Source: Parietichytrium sp. I65-24A (taxonomy: Eukaryota; Sar; Bigyra; Thraustochytrida; Thraustochytriidae). From it: a stretch of 52,500 nt of DNA. Both the position numbers and the translations under genes were made by a program. This document shows, in pieces, positions 1 to 9,631 of the stretch (positions within the stretch are counted from its first letter, which is position 1; each line of letters opens with the position of its first letter). The notes under the pieces were generated by a model. That model was not told the origin of the DNA and made no database searches. It was given only the letters and a program-made list of their open reading frames with translations. The DNA lies in assembly GCA_012862575.1 (NCBI GenBank), contig BLSF01000060.1:1-52500 (forward strand), read 5' to 3'.

Positions 1-792
1 GTGCGTACCGTCTTTTCAAATGATAGTCAACGCTATAGTTTGGTGTATCAAAAAGCAACTATGGAAAAACTAACAGTGGTAGCCTGAGGTGGGGGCGGGC
101 TGAGCCAGTGTGCGTGCCGTTCGTGCCGTCAACGCAATCAGAAAGGAACCCCAGAATTTCAGGGGCATGTACACTACAACTGAGTTGGCAAGAATGTCAA
201 GTAATCTTAGTCAGTAAACTAACTGGTTTAATAGAACCCACAGGTCAGTAGTGCGTGCTTAGAGGTGCTTAAACAAGCGGAAGAGAAGACCCTAAGAAGG
301 ATACTACAGTATGGAAGTGCAATAGTTCCGATCGGTGCCGTCCAGCTTGCGACGACTTGGGGTGGGAAGAGTGAACTGCTTATATTTCGGATGCCGGGAA
401 TATGGGGCAGAAGAGCATGGAATCCTGCGCGCGGCCGCACGAGCCTCTTTTTTAACCTGGCGGTTTCCACTCCAGTTCCTTCACAACTGCAGAGAATGAC
501 AGCTGATTTATTGCGTTTCAGCACTAGAGGAATGCTTTGCTACTTTGAAGAACGGTGGAGGAAGCATTGAGTACTGACCTAGGCGGGAGAGGACGGCGTT
601 CGTGTCACATTTTTTGCGCCCCAGGTAAGCCAGGGAGAATCTGCCAAGATATATGCATGCGCTGTAGTCTTGTGCTCTGGAGAGAGCTACAGATGGTCGC
701 TACTCCGAAGGCACTCTCATCAGGCATTCCGGCGGACATTGGGACAGAAAGAACGGGAGGGGCGAGAGTACATGTAGTCTGCGCTCCAGCCC

Positions 793-1788
793 ATGGACGC
801 AGTTGACTGGCCGGCTTTGCTGCTGTGAAGGGGACAGCTGCGCAAGGTGTTGATTCGTTTTCAAGGATTGTGTCTCTGGCTTCACACCCTAGGAGATCGC
901 CGCTGTTTCGCACTTGCCCTCCGACGGTGCCTGCGGAGGGCCAAGCGTTGCAGTGCCGGTTCGGGAGAATGGACCCACCTCTTGGAGCAGGAAGTCGGTG
1001 CTTCCGCACTTCTGCAAGAGGACCTTGACACGTGTATTGCCAACGCACAGCAAATTCAGCGCGAGCCGCTCTTCGCAACGAGTGCAGGAACGTGCTCGAA
1101 AGCCTGCGAATGGTGACGGTGCTCAGCATACAAACGCGTGCCCAGGGGCGCGACATATTACGAGGTTCATTCGCAACGTATGATATCATAGCTGAAGAAG
1201 CACTGTTGCCTTATTTCACCCATCTCTGCAATCAGAAGAAGCTCCCCGTGAAGCAATACCCCCGTTATAAGGCATCCAAAAATCTATTTCCTCTTGCGGA
1301 CAGAAGTATCGTCGTGGACTTCTGTGGATCTTGTCTAGTACTCTTTTTAACTGGAAGCCAAACATGACTTGCAAGAGTCGCAGTGGGAGAAGGCGAAAAG
1401 AATCAAACTTCCTGGTCGCGTGGCGTCCGGTGTTTCAGTGAGGGCGTGACTTCGTGAGCACAGTTCTGCTCAGCAGAAAGCTTGTGGTCCAGGACCTCGG
1501 CCAAGTTTTGGTCGAGTGAATGCGGCAAAGGAGGATAAGGCAATCATTTTTGTCAGCATTCTCGAGCGCAAGCATCGCAAGCTTGTGGCAACGAAGACAA
1601 TCATGAATCGCGGACTGCCTCCGTTCCTAACACGCTTCGCGGCACTTGTCGAAATTTCCGAGTACTGCAAAGGAGCTAACACCTTGAGTTTTTGCTACCG
1701 TTTTAAACAGCTGTCAGTCGACAAATGTGAATCAGATTTCAGTTTTAAAAGAGTTTTCCAGCATTCAATGCATGACAAAGGTGATTAA
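793..1788 (+). pseudogene. Possible decayed coding region, unrecognised
   Basis: From an ATG at 793 one frame reads Met-Asp-Ala-Val-Asp-Trp, meets a TGA at codon 12, then stays open to about 1110 with a charged, helix-like composition (HLLEQEVGASALLQEDLD). Around 1045-1080 the coding-like signal moves to another frame, which runs to a stop at 1367 (NVLESLRMVTVLSIQ is within it). A third open tract, about 1462-1788, contains KEDKAIIFVSILERKHRK and ends directly before an AATAAA polyadenylation-like signal (about 1784-1790). No GTAAGT-type donors lie between the tracts, so interruption by mutation is likelier than splicing. Function is unknown, and chance open frames are a real alternative. Confidence 0.25.
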
Positions 1789-1948
1789 TAAACTCGCACT
1801 GTGATCATTGCCACTCTAGTCAGCTCTTTAGCAGGATGAAAGAAGAAAAGAAAATGAGTCTTGCAAAGACGTGTCCATGCGGTGCATTGGTTTCCCTCCC
1901 GAATTTCAATGGCTGTGAGTCTTTAGCCGAAACTCATGTGACGAAACT

Positions 1949-2686
1949 TCACACCGCCGAGTTCTCGCTATTTCTATTTTGCTGCCATGCATCCATCACC
2001 ACTCTTCGGTACTGGCCATCGTATGGCTGCAAAATCGTGAACACTAGGTGCTTGATTCCGGTTCTGTTGGAGCCCATAAACACTCTTTCGTCTATCCGAA
2101 CCTCAAGAAGGCCAAAAGTGCCTTTCTTGTCAGACATCACAATCTCCACCACATCTTTCCATTTGTATAATCTCAACCAGCACTCCCAACCCATCCTGGG
2201 AAAGCATCTGATTGCGAGTATTGAGGATCTTTCGGTTGCTGTGGGGCAATATGCGCCAACCCCCATCGTCGTAACAAAATACAACGTAGATTGCATGCTC
2301 TCGAGTGCGAGATTCAACGCCTTCCAGACGTGATAGGCCAAGACAATACCTGCGCCCACTAGAGGAACAGTAAAAAAGACCGCTTGTTTAGCGTCGAAAC
2401 CTGTGAGGTCATCCGTGTTTCGAAGTATCGTCACAGTGACCAACGGAGCGAGTGCAACTAGAGGGAGACAAATCATGAGGCACAAAGCCGCCCTGCGGAA
2501 ATAGCGCGACTTCTTTTCAATAAGCACCGGGTCCCCACCAAAAACGTGCAGTAGTTCGCCATGTTTAGGCTCCAGAACCCTCTCCACTCTGCTCCGAAGG
2601 TCAAGCTGCGCTGGCTGCGCGACAGCGAGTTGCGTTTCCGGGCCAGCACCCACCGTGCCGCTCAGGTCTACGTGTCTCTTACCCAT
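1949..2686 (-). CDS. Two-helix membrane protein, unrecognised (245 aa)
   Basis: The frame opens slightly further upstream, but the first ATG is at 2686 (MGKRHVDLSG), giving 245 residues. The N-terminal 60 residues are polar. Two hydrophobic helices follow, about residues 62-85 (LCLMICLPLVALAPLVTV) and 100-120 (VFFTVPLVGAGIVLAYHVW), separated by a short polar loop. The rest is soluble, with alternating strands and a Trp-Lys-Asp-Val-Val-Glu-Ile turn. That hairpin-plus-strands layout resembles PH-like membrane proteins, but no signature is strong enough to name a family. It is a single exon. The next leftward coding signal is on the other strand and ends 160 bp away. Confidence 0.7.
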   Translation of the reverse strand: MGKRHVDLSGTVGAGPETQLAVAQPAQLDLRSRVERVLEPKHGELLHVFGGDPVLIEKKSRYFRRAALCLMICLPLVALAPLVTVTILRNTDDLTGFDAKQAVFFTVPLVGAGIVLAYHVWKALNLALESMQSTLYFVTTMGVGAYCPTATERSSILAIRCFPRMGWECWLRLYKWKDVVEIVMSDKKGTFGLLEVRIDERVFMGSNRTGIKHLVFTILQPYDGQYRRVVMDAWQQNRNSENSAV

Positions 2687-3207
2687 CTTTGCCACTTAGT
2701 CTTTGCCACTTTCGTTTTGCCACTCCCCGTCGCTCACTCGCCCTGGGCTTGCTCTCTCTGCGACACCCTCTTACTTGCTCCTCTCTCTCTCCCAAATACT
2801 CCGCGTTGCTGGCCACAACGTTTACCACATGAATACTCTCTGGGATTAGGGTTTTTCTTAGGTTAGACTGCTCTGAAAAGTTTGCCACTGAACACGTTGA
2901 ATTCCTCTTTGCACGTAGCTAGGCTAGCTACACTTAACCACTACTACTTAACCTATCATTCAACAGTCTGAAACAAAGACTACTTGTAACTTATAAGAGG
3001 ATTTGTTCAAGGTTTCAATGGACAGCAAAGCTCTCGAACTTCTTAAAGTTCACAGGGATCTTCAGTGAACAGGTTCGAGTCAAACTGCACGGCCCCAAAT
3101 CCAACGAAACTTAAAAGCGGGCTAACCTAACCGCCACCAGAAGTATGAGGGTCTTTGGATTTACATGGAAGTGAAATTGGGTTGTGATGACGAAAAGAAA
3201 AACAAAA
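2687..3207. other. Intergenic, no gene seen
   Basis: This holds the 5' flank of the membrane protein gene and the 3' flank of the LRR gene. It is CT-rich near 2750-2800. I see no coding tract. Confidence 0.5.
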
Positions 3208-3734
3208 TTATAGTAAGTTGAATTGAAACCTTCTTGATGATTTTGTCCTGGCGGCCAGTAGAGACGGGTATTCGATGTGGGCGGTAAATTAATCGGAATA
3301 ATCTTTACTACAACTGAACAGTCGTCTTACAAATTTTCAATCTGCGATTCACGCCCTTCTACTAGTTCGACTAAAGAGGGTCTCCCATCACCTATGATCC
3401 CGTTATTAGATAGACTGCGAATCTAATCAAGCGATGTTAGTCGTGCCTTAGCTCCTCGCAAACCAAAAAGTAGAATGCTCTGGAAACTACACCATTGTCA
3501 CGTTCAACATGCTCACTTACTTGAGTGTTGACAACGTCTTATTTACCCAAAGGGCCTCAGCGAGGTGTTTCGCTCCCTCATCTTGTATCCGATTTGACTT
3601 TAGGCTATCCCGTTCGCAAGCAAAAGATGATTGGTTTGAAAGAAGAAAAGCATATTGTCAAATTTGGCCTTCTCGCTCTCACGTCTTGAAAGAGCTCCAG
3701 CGTCAACTTACCCGAGGAATGTCAACGGCGCTCG
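3208..3734 (-). CDS. Leucine-rich-repeat protein (ribonuclease-inhibitor type), 3' part of a spliced gene
   Basis: Four phase-compatible exons are visible: 3734-3712, 3604-3521, 3414-3331 and 3247-3208 (stop TAA). The two middle exons are each exactly 84 nt, are phase 2 at both ends, and encode one 28-residue repeat apiece. Joined, the text runs LTFLGLKSNRIQDEGAKHL, then ...LSTLNLSNNGIIGDG, the LxLxxNxIxxxG pattern of ribonuclease-inhibitor/NLR-type LRRs. Donors are GTAAGT, GTAAGT and GTAAGA, with acceptors TAG, CAG and CAG. The 5' end is unresolved: upstream of 3734 the frame meets TAG at 3737-3735, so an earlier intron, or a disabled gene, is likely. An open tract at 3748-3940 on the same strand may hold earlier exons. 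Confidence 0.65.
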
Positions 3735-4205
3735 CTACCTGTTGATTTTAAATTGTTCTGCAAGTTGAGAAGCCAAACAGCATCAATCGAGATGAGATGT
3801 ATTGACACATGCGATCAAGCAGCTCAAACGAACATGTTAAAAGCTCTGTGACGAATTTGGTGAAGGCCTTTAAACATAGTGAGCCAGGATTAAAGAGGAG
3901 TGAAGGAGATGCAGAACTTCCTTTTCTGTTGAGAACTGACCAAATTTCCAAACGCGGAGAGAACCTTTGAACGTGTTAACTTTAACCGATGCCGCAAACA
4001 CCACAGCATCCGCTTTTGGCTTATTCGGTGTTAATTCCCGATACCCAAACGAGCCATGGCATAGAGCTGCTGCTCACGGACGATCTTTATGCGCGCGTAG
4101 TAATATATAATTTGAAAACATTCGGACACAGTAAAATATATATTTGAGGTTCTGTGATTGTGCAAAAGCGCAACTTTCCATGTGCGAGAGGCTGTAAAAA
4201 GAGGA
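3735..4205. other. Spacer with possible upstream LRR exons
   Basis: On the minus strand about 3748-3940 is open (it contains AFTKFVTELLTCSFELLDRM) and could belong to the LRR gene, but no convincing donor joins it. The remainder is AT-rich, with TATA-like runs at 4106-4146. Confidence 0.3.
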
Positions 4206-5685
4206 CTATTCCTTGTGCATATCTTCAAGGACCTTGAACATTGGCCGCTCATCCCTTTCGCTTGAGGCCTTGGCTGCGGGGTTCTTTAGAGTACCAGCAT
4301 CAACTGGGACAACGGAACCACCAAATCCGAATCCTTTGATACCAAAGCCCGTGGCGTGGCATTTGTTGCAATATGGATAATTGTTGTGCTCTCTCCACAT
4401 TCCTTGACGGAGAATGACGGAGCAGGTTGAGCATCGAAAACAGTCTTTGTGCCACTCGCCGTTCAGAGCCTTCATTCTGTCGGCGAAACCAACAATTTTA
4501 TCACATTTCCTGCACCTGGATCCTCCCCCGAGATTCGAGAATTTACTATTGTACTTGAACCTTGGCTTGACAGGCTCCTCTGGTGCTTCTTCTTTCGGCT
4601 CTGGAATGTCTTCTTCTTTCGTATGACGCGGTTGAGGCGGTGCAGGCGGCTCGAAAGGCGGCGCAGGTCCAAACCTAATCAAGGTTCGCGTCAGTATATA
4701 CACAATCAACTGAGAAGTTCATTCACAAACCAAGGCAGAACAAAAACTTACAAATCGTCATCATCATCTTGGGCACTCGACGACTTGCTTGATCCCTTCT
4801 GCTCTTCCAAGTATTTCATCCGCTCTTCCTCCAATTCGGGAGGTGGGCCAGGAGCCATTCCCTGCCATCGAACCGCTGATAGCCGAGCCTTCTCCTTTAC
4901 GGCGACCCTGTTTCGCTCCATGGATTTTCTTGCGCGAGAAGAGCGACGTGCCTCTGCCTCTGCTTGTTGACGCTTAAGAAGAGCAGCCTCTGCTTTCACG
5001 CGCTCTAACTCCTCCTCAGCTCCTGTGTGTTTGCATTTAAACCACAAAAAATGTTAGCTCGCTCAAAACCTCACATCCGGAGAACAACTCATATATATAT
5101 GAAGATGGACTTACGCCTTGCTCTCTCGGCAGCGTCTTTTGCATCTGCCTCCAGTCTGGCGCGCTCTTCCTCGTCCTTCTGCTTCTTCTTCTTCCTCTCC
5201 AGGGATGCCCTTTCCTTTGCAGCCCTCTCAAGCTCCTTCTTCTTCTCCTTTTTCATCACACTCCACCGTTTCTTTTCCTCTTTGGCTGCTTCGGTGTCTT
5301 CCAGCTCTGTTTTCTCCACTCGATTGGCAGGGAAAATACCTTCTTGCCCATCCTTTTTCCTACCCATCCACCAATCGACCGAAATTTCTCTCAGAAGAGT
5401 GATTTCATCCCCCTTTTCGAAAGAGATCTGATTGGCGTCCATTGCCTCGAAGTCAAATACAGCTACGACGATTGGGAAAGACGAGCCCACGTCATCACGA
5501 ACCTCGACATAATTGTACGGGAAAATTCCCACCTTACCCGCAGAGTCGGAGCCTTTCCACCATCCGCTGTCATTCATGTCCAGAACCATGATAATATCAC
5601 CCTTCTTGAACGGGAGGTTGTCCGCCCGGATCCCGTTGAAGTCGAACAACGCCTCTGCCACAGCCACAAAGTCGTCTGAGCCCAT
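4206..5685 (-). CDS. SH3-SH3-LIM adaptor protein (436 aa, three exons)
   Basis: Exons 5685-5115, 5022-4752 and 4674-4206 join in frame (introns 92 and 77 nt, both with GTAAGT donors). The first ATG of the frame is at 5685 (MGSDDFVAV). Residues about 7-62 and 70-125 are two SH3 domains (ALFDFNG...GWWKG...GIFPYNYVE; AVFDFEA...DWWMG...GIFPANRVE). A highly charged, probably helical Lys/Glu/Arg linker follows to about residue 280, then a Pro-rich stretch, then one LIM domain with C335, C338, H356, C359, C362, C365, C383 and C386, a full two-zinc set. SH3 domains bind proline motifs and LIM domains bind protein partners, so a cytoskeletal scaffold is likely. The order is the reverse of LASP/nebulette proteins, where LIM comes first. 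No catalytic domain is present. Confidence 0.88.
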
Positions 5686-5733
5686 CTTGACTGGCGTGTG
5701 CACACAAACACACTCTCCCGAGGCACCCTAACA

Positions 5734-5762
5734 CGCTGCTGCTGCTGCTCCTGCTGCTGCTG
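5734..5762. repeat. CTG-rich trinucleotide repeat
   Basis: An imperfect run of CTG units lies just upstream of the SH3-LIM start codon, probably in its 5' untranslated region. Confidence 0.8.
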
Positions 5763-6968
5763 AGCTCCCGCCTCTGTGTCTCCGAACGCGCGCGCGTCCT
5801 TTGCAGTTGTCTCCAGCGACCGGTGCTTTGCTCCCGCTTACATGCAACCTGCAAGCCCGTGCTTTCCAGCGCCCGTCGCCTCTCGATGGATGACTCGGAC
5901 TACTCGGTCTGTAAATGTTCTGAACTTGGAGAGCACTCAGAGCACTCGCCTCCCCTTGCTCTTTGCAGCGCGAGTCCTATTACACTCGGTAACTCGCCGA
6001 CTATCACTCGCTCCAGTCGGTGCTCACGGACACGGCTATACTATTGTGGGCACTAGCAATCTTTAGCCTCCAATTCGGCATGATTATTTTTGATTGACAG
6101 AGAGAGAGTTGATTGAGATGTGATCCAAACAAACAATCAAACAATCAAAAACTCTCGCACAAGGTTCACAGGTTGTGGGTGACTTGGTCGCGTTCTCCCT
6201 GGCTATTTGCGCATATACCGATTCCCCTTGCTTGGCTTGTATTTCGTATGTGCTCAGTGTTTAGATCATGTATTTCTGTCCTGGTATTTTCATTCTGACT
6301 CACTTTCAGACCACTTGACGTACAAGTCCGCGTAGCGCTGCCATGAGAAACTGATACACTGACCTATAGTACTTAAACTAATCGCAGGCAGGTGCTATCG
6401 GGACTATCGGGAGAAGTAGCGATCTTCACACTCTTCTCCAACTTCACACAAACCTAATCTCGATGATTGAATGGCTGATTGGTTGGCAGCTTCCAAGGAA
6501 TGCGAGTAAATGCTGAGACTGTGAATGATGCTGATGGTAGGCCTTTACCTTTTCTTTTTCCTTTCCCTTTCATTTGATTCTGCAAATTGTAAAAACACCA
6601 AAACTGATTGTGAATGCTGCAATCAAATCAATTGATTGGACTTGCTGAATGTGTGCACAACCAAACTACACAGCTTTATGACTTTACCATAATGGTGCTA
6701 CACTACAAAGTGCTCTGTGTTTCTCTACCTTTGTGCATTACCCTTCATACTATACCCAGGTTGCGACGAGTTCAAAAGTTTCGCACAACCATCTTGTCCA
6801 AGTCCACACTTTTGTTGAGAGAGTTGAGAGTCGCTTTACACTCTCCAGACAACCAGAGATAAACTTGTTCTGACCCGCTCCGAGTCTTGGAGTGCCCTGG
6901 CGATGCTGAGCGCACATGAGCACTTTGTTCCAACTGTTCCAACACAGCGGTGAGGTGTGTACCAGCGC

Positions 6969-7002
6969 TGGTACAACTGGTACTGGTACCGGTACCGGTA
7001 CC
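6969..7002. repeat. GGTAC-rich direct/inverted repeat
   Basis: Tandem GGTACC and GGTACT hexamers give a small self-complementary tract. No function can be assigned. Confidence 0.7.
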
Positions 7003-7591
7003 ACGGACCCAGGAAAGCGGCTGAGGAACAGAGAACTGATCCCCGTTTTATTCGTTACAAAAGTTGATTCTTTTCACTGAAAGTTTGATCAGAGTCTGCC
7101 ATCGTGGCTCTCAAGTCTTCGAGTGCACTGACGAGAATGCAGTATGCAAGTCGACGTGCGAGAGTTGCTCGTGCTCAGAACCGACTGTAAGATTCCAAGC
7201 CTGCGACATTGGAGACGAAACAATCTCAGTCGTTTTGATGAGGCGATGTCAGATCTACATGAAAATAGGCTGGAGACCTCAGATTTCGACAACTTGAAGC
7301 TCATCCCCGCTGGCGAAAATTTGAGCTCCTAGTGCCAGAATTCCGGAGCGCCTGTACTTGCGAGGTGAGAGCAGATCATTGTTATTTTTCTTCGAAAAGA
7401 TAAAGCCTAAGGAGTTTGGCAAAATCTGGCTCTCAAGGGGAGATCCGAAATTAAGAGGTGACATCGCAAACAGCCACCTCTACTGGCTGAGCCGCGACAG
7501 TGACAGTCACGGGCTTTGGCGGCAAGCTTGAGGGAATTTGAGGTTGCTCGCCACACAGCTGCAAGCTGCTCGCACCAGATGACGGGGAAGA

Positions 7592-9439
7592 ATGAGTCCG
7601 GGGCATGATCAAGTGCGGCACGGCGAGGGGCGCATATTCGATAAGCGAGCATGGCAGGGGAAGGAACGGATGGTGCGCGACCTTCGCGCCAAGCTTGGAC
7701 CAATTCCTCGCCTCGGAATAGTTCCCAAGCTCGACATGACTGGCGATGGAGCGCTTCGAAAAGGGGCGCTGGCAAGTCGCGAGCTGCGGCGGAATCAGCT
7801 CGTAGCACAGGAGGAGCAATTCAAGCGGGAGCGTAAAGACAAAGGCAGATTGGACCGTACAAAGCAGATTGCCGCTGCAGTGAGGATCCAAGCCATGTTT
7901 AGAATGAAAAAGGAAAGGCTCAGCGTAGGTCAACTTGTTGAAAACCTTCGTCGCCGTTTGTTGTTCGAGGAGGAAGCTGCAAAACGAATGGAAGATGAGC
8001 AACGGAGAGCAAAGGAAGCCAAAAAATTTCTCGACAAAGTCAACGGACTCCCAGATGGTCCAGTTAAACGCGCATTGTTGGATGTGGATCAATTCGACGA
8101 TCCGTTCCGCGTTGTGCTGGAGTCTAGCTGGGAAGGGCAAAAGCAAGATGTATTTGAGGCGTTGACGATCTTTTCTGGGGCGAGGCTGATCTCAGTAACA
8201 AATATACCTTTCAGAAACAAGTTCAAGCAAGACGATGACGCTGAGCAGCTCTCCCGCGCCCTCGTTCACCAAGAAAAACTTGAGCACCTAAATTTGTCCG
8301 GCTGCGGACTGATTTCATCCGATATGGTACGCATCTTTTCTGCGCTTTCATACGGTGTAAAGTCGCTTCAGAGTTTGATTCTTGAAAGGAATTTTTTATC
8401 TCGTGGTAAGTGGGAAGGCATGAAGGATACAGGATGCCCTCGCTACGCAAAATGCAATCTTGCGAGCCAAGCACTCGGCACATGTATGCGTAATTGCTCA
8501 GAATTGCGCTTGATTAATCTCTCGCGCAACGCATTCGGGGACAGGGCATTTCAAGTCCTGGTGGAGGCACAAGCCTTTTCGACACCTAAAAGGAGCTTGA
8601 CGCACCTGGATTTATCACACAACTTGCTCACCCACAAGAGCGCATTTTCATTGTCCCATGCGATTTGCTCCAGCACAAGCCTTACACATCTGAATTTAGC
8701 AGGGAACAGGCTTTGCGAGAAAGGATTCGAGGTATTAGAGTCCCCGCTCTCGTTGCACCGAAGTCTAGAAGAGTTGGTTTTGGACCAGATTGGCCTTGGG
8801 GACGACGGGATGAGGATCCTGTGCAGAATCATTCGAATCAACACCAAAATAACACGGGTCCTGGTATGTTCGAACGATCTCAGCACCACCGGAGTTTCAG
8901 AATTCTGCAGTACGGTGTCTAAATTTGGCTGGCACCACGCGCTACGAGAAGTTGACTTTTCTGGCAACCAGCTGCTACCGCGTGGAGCTGCGCCATCCAC
9001 TTCAAAGGTCGACCTCGTCACAGATCTAATGAAAATGATTCGCGGGTGCTGGACGCTCAAAGTCCTGGGCCTGAGACGATGCGCTCTGGCCTCCCCATCC
9101 AAGCCACAACCGGTATTTCGAAAGCGCGAAGCTCGCCAAGTCTTGGAGCCTTTTTCCCGGCTCCTTGAAAGTCTTGACAAGAACAATACCTTGAGCTTGA
9201 TAGATTTGCGTGAAAACAACATTACCGATAAAACCCTCCCCCCCTTCCAGGCTCTAAACATGGCTCTGGAGGCAAAGAGGGTGCGGAACGGTATGTACAT
9301 ATCCAAGAAACGACAAATTGTCATCGCTCAAATTTTCGCGAAACATGCGAAAGAGCCTGGAGCTAGCAAACCAAGTCTTGCACATGCCATGTTACTAGTA
9401 ATGGCATTCGACTGCGACGAGCGCCTGCTTTTAATCTAG
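7592..9439 (+). CDS. IQ-motif and leucine-rich-repeat protein (615 aa)
   Basis: Single exon with ATG at 7592. Residues 1-140 are basic and helical and contain an IQ motif at 99-109 (IQAMFRMKKER), which matches the calmodulin-binding pattern IQxxxRxxxxR. From about 225 to 540 come ribonuclease-inhibitor-type leucine-rich repeats of irregular length (LEHLNLSGCGL, LRLINLSRNAFGD, LTHLDLSHNLL, LTHLNLAGNRL, LREVDFSGNQL, LSLIDLRENNI). The C-terminus is a basic helix without repeats. A binding scaffold, perhaps calcium/calmodulin-linked, is the reasonable inference; no enzyme motif is visible. The 3' end faces the Ser-rich gene with 192 bp between stop codons. A spliced LRR gene of the same repeat class lies 4 kb to the left. 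Confidence 0.85.
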   Translation: MSPGHDQVRHGEGRIFDKRAWQGKERMVRDLRAKLGPIPRLGIVPKLDMTGDGALRKGALASRELRRNQLVAQEEQFKRERKDKGRLDRTKQIAAAVRIQAMFRMKKERLSVGQLVENLRRRLLFEEEAAKRMEDEQRRAKEAKKFLDKVNGLPDGPVKRALLDVDQFDDPFRVVLESSWEGQKQDVFEALTIFSGARLISVTNIPFRNKFKQDDDAEQLSRALVHQEKLEHLNLSGCGLISSDMVRIFSALSYGVKSLQSLILERNFLSRGKWEGMKDTGCPRYAKCNLASQALGTCMRNCSELRLINLSRNAFGDRAFQVLVEAQAFSTPKRSLTHLDLSHNLLTHKSAFSLSHAICSSTSLTHLNLAGNRLCEKGFEVLESPLSLHRSLEELVLDQIGLGDDGMRILCRIIRINTKITRVLVCSNDLSTTGVSEFCSTVSKFGWHHALREVDFSGNQLLPRGAAPSTSKVDLVTDLMKMIRGCWTLKVLGLRRCALASPSKPQPVFRKREARQVLEPFSRLLESLDKNNTLSLIDLRENNITDKTLPPFQALNMALEAKRVRNGMYISKKRQIVIAQIFAKHAKEPGASKPSLAHAMLLVMAFDCDERLLLI

Positions 9440-9631
9440 AGTGCTGGTCTTATGCTCTGGAAAGGTGAATCGGGGCAATTGTAATTGTAAAAAGAAATTG
9501 AACAACATTTTTTCTGAAGAGCAAATGAACTTGCGATGGCAAGTTTAGGTAGGATACGTTTGTCACACCTGTAGACAAAGTCGGTTTGCTACAGGAGAAT
9601 TGCTCAGGAACTCCTCTTTGGCGTTCACATA

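Larger units (their letters stand above)
5686..7591. other. Intergenic, 1.9 kb, no convincing gene
   Basis: This is the divergent spacer between the SH3-LIM and LRR genes. It contains a CTG-rich tract (about 5734-5762), a direct and palindromic GGTACC cluster (about 6969-7002) and a weak open frame at 7144-7332. A GTGAGA donor-like site at about 7372 could mark an untranslated exon of the LRR gene. Nothing else stands out. Confidence 0.45.

Noticed and set aside
605-1189. 194-codon minus-strand open frame
   Set aside because: No ATG-led domain; composition and position fit a shadow of the plus-strand coding-like tracts.
3070-3090. GGTTCGAGTC, like a tRNA B box
   Set aside because: No matching acceptor or T-stem pairing and no A box at the right distance.
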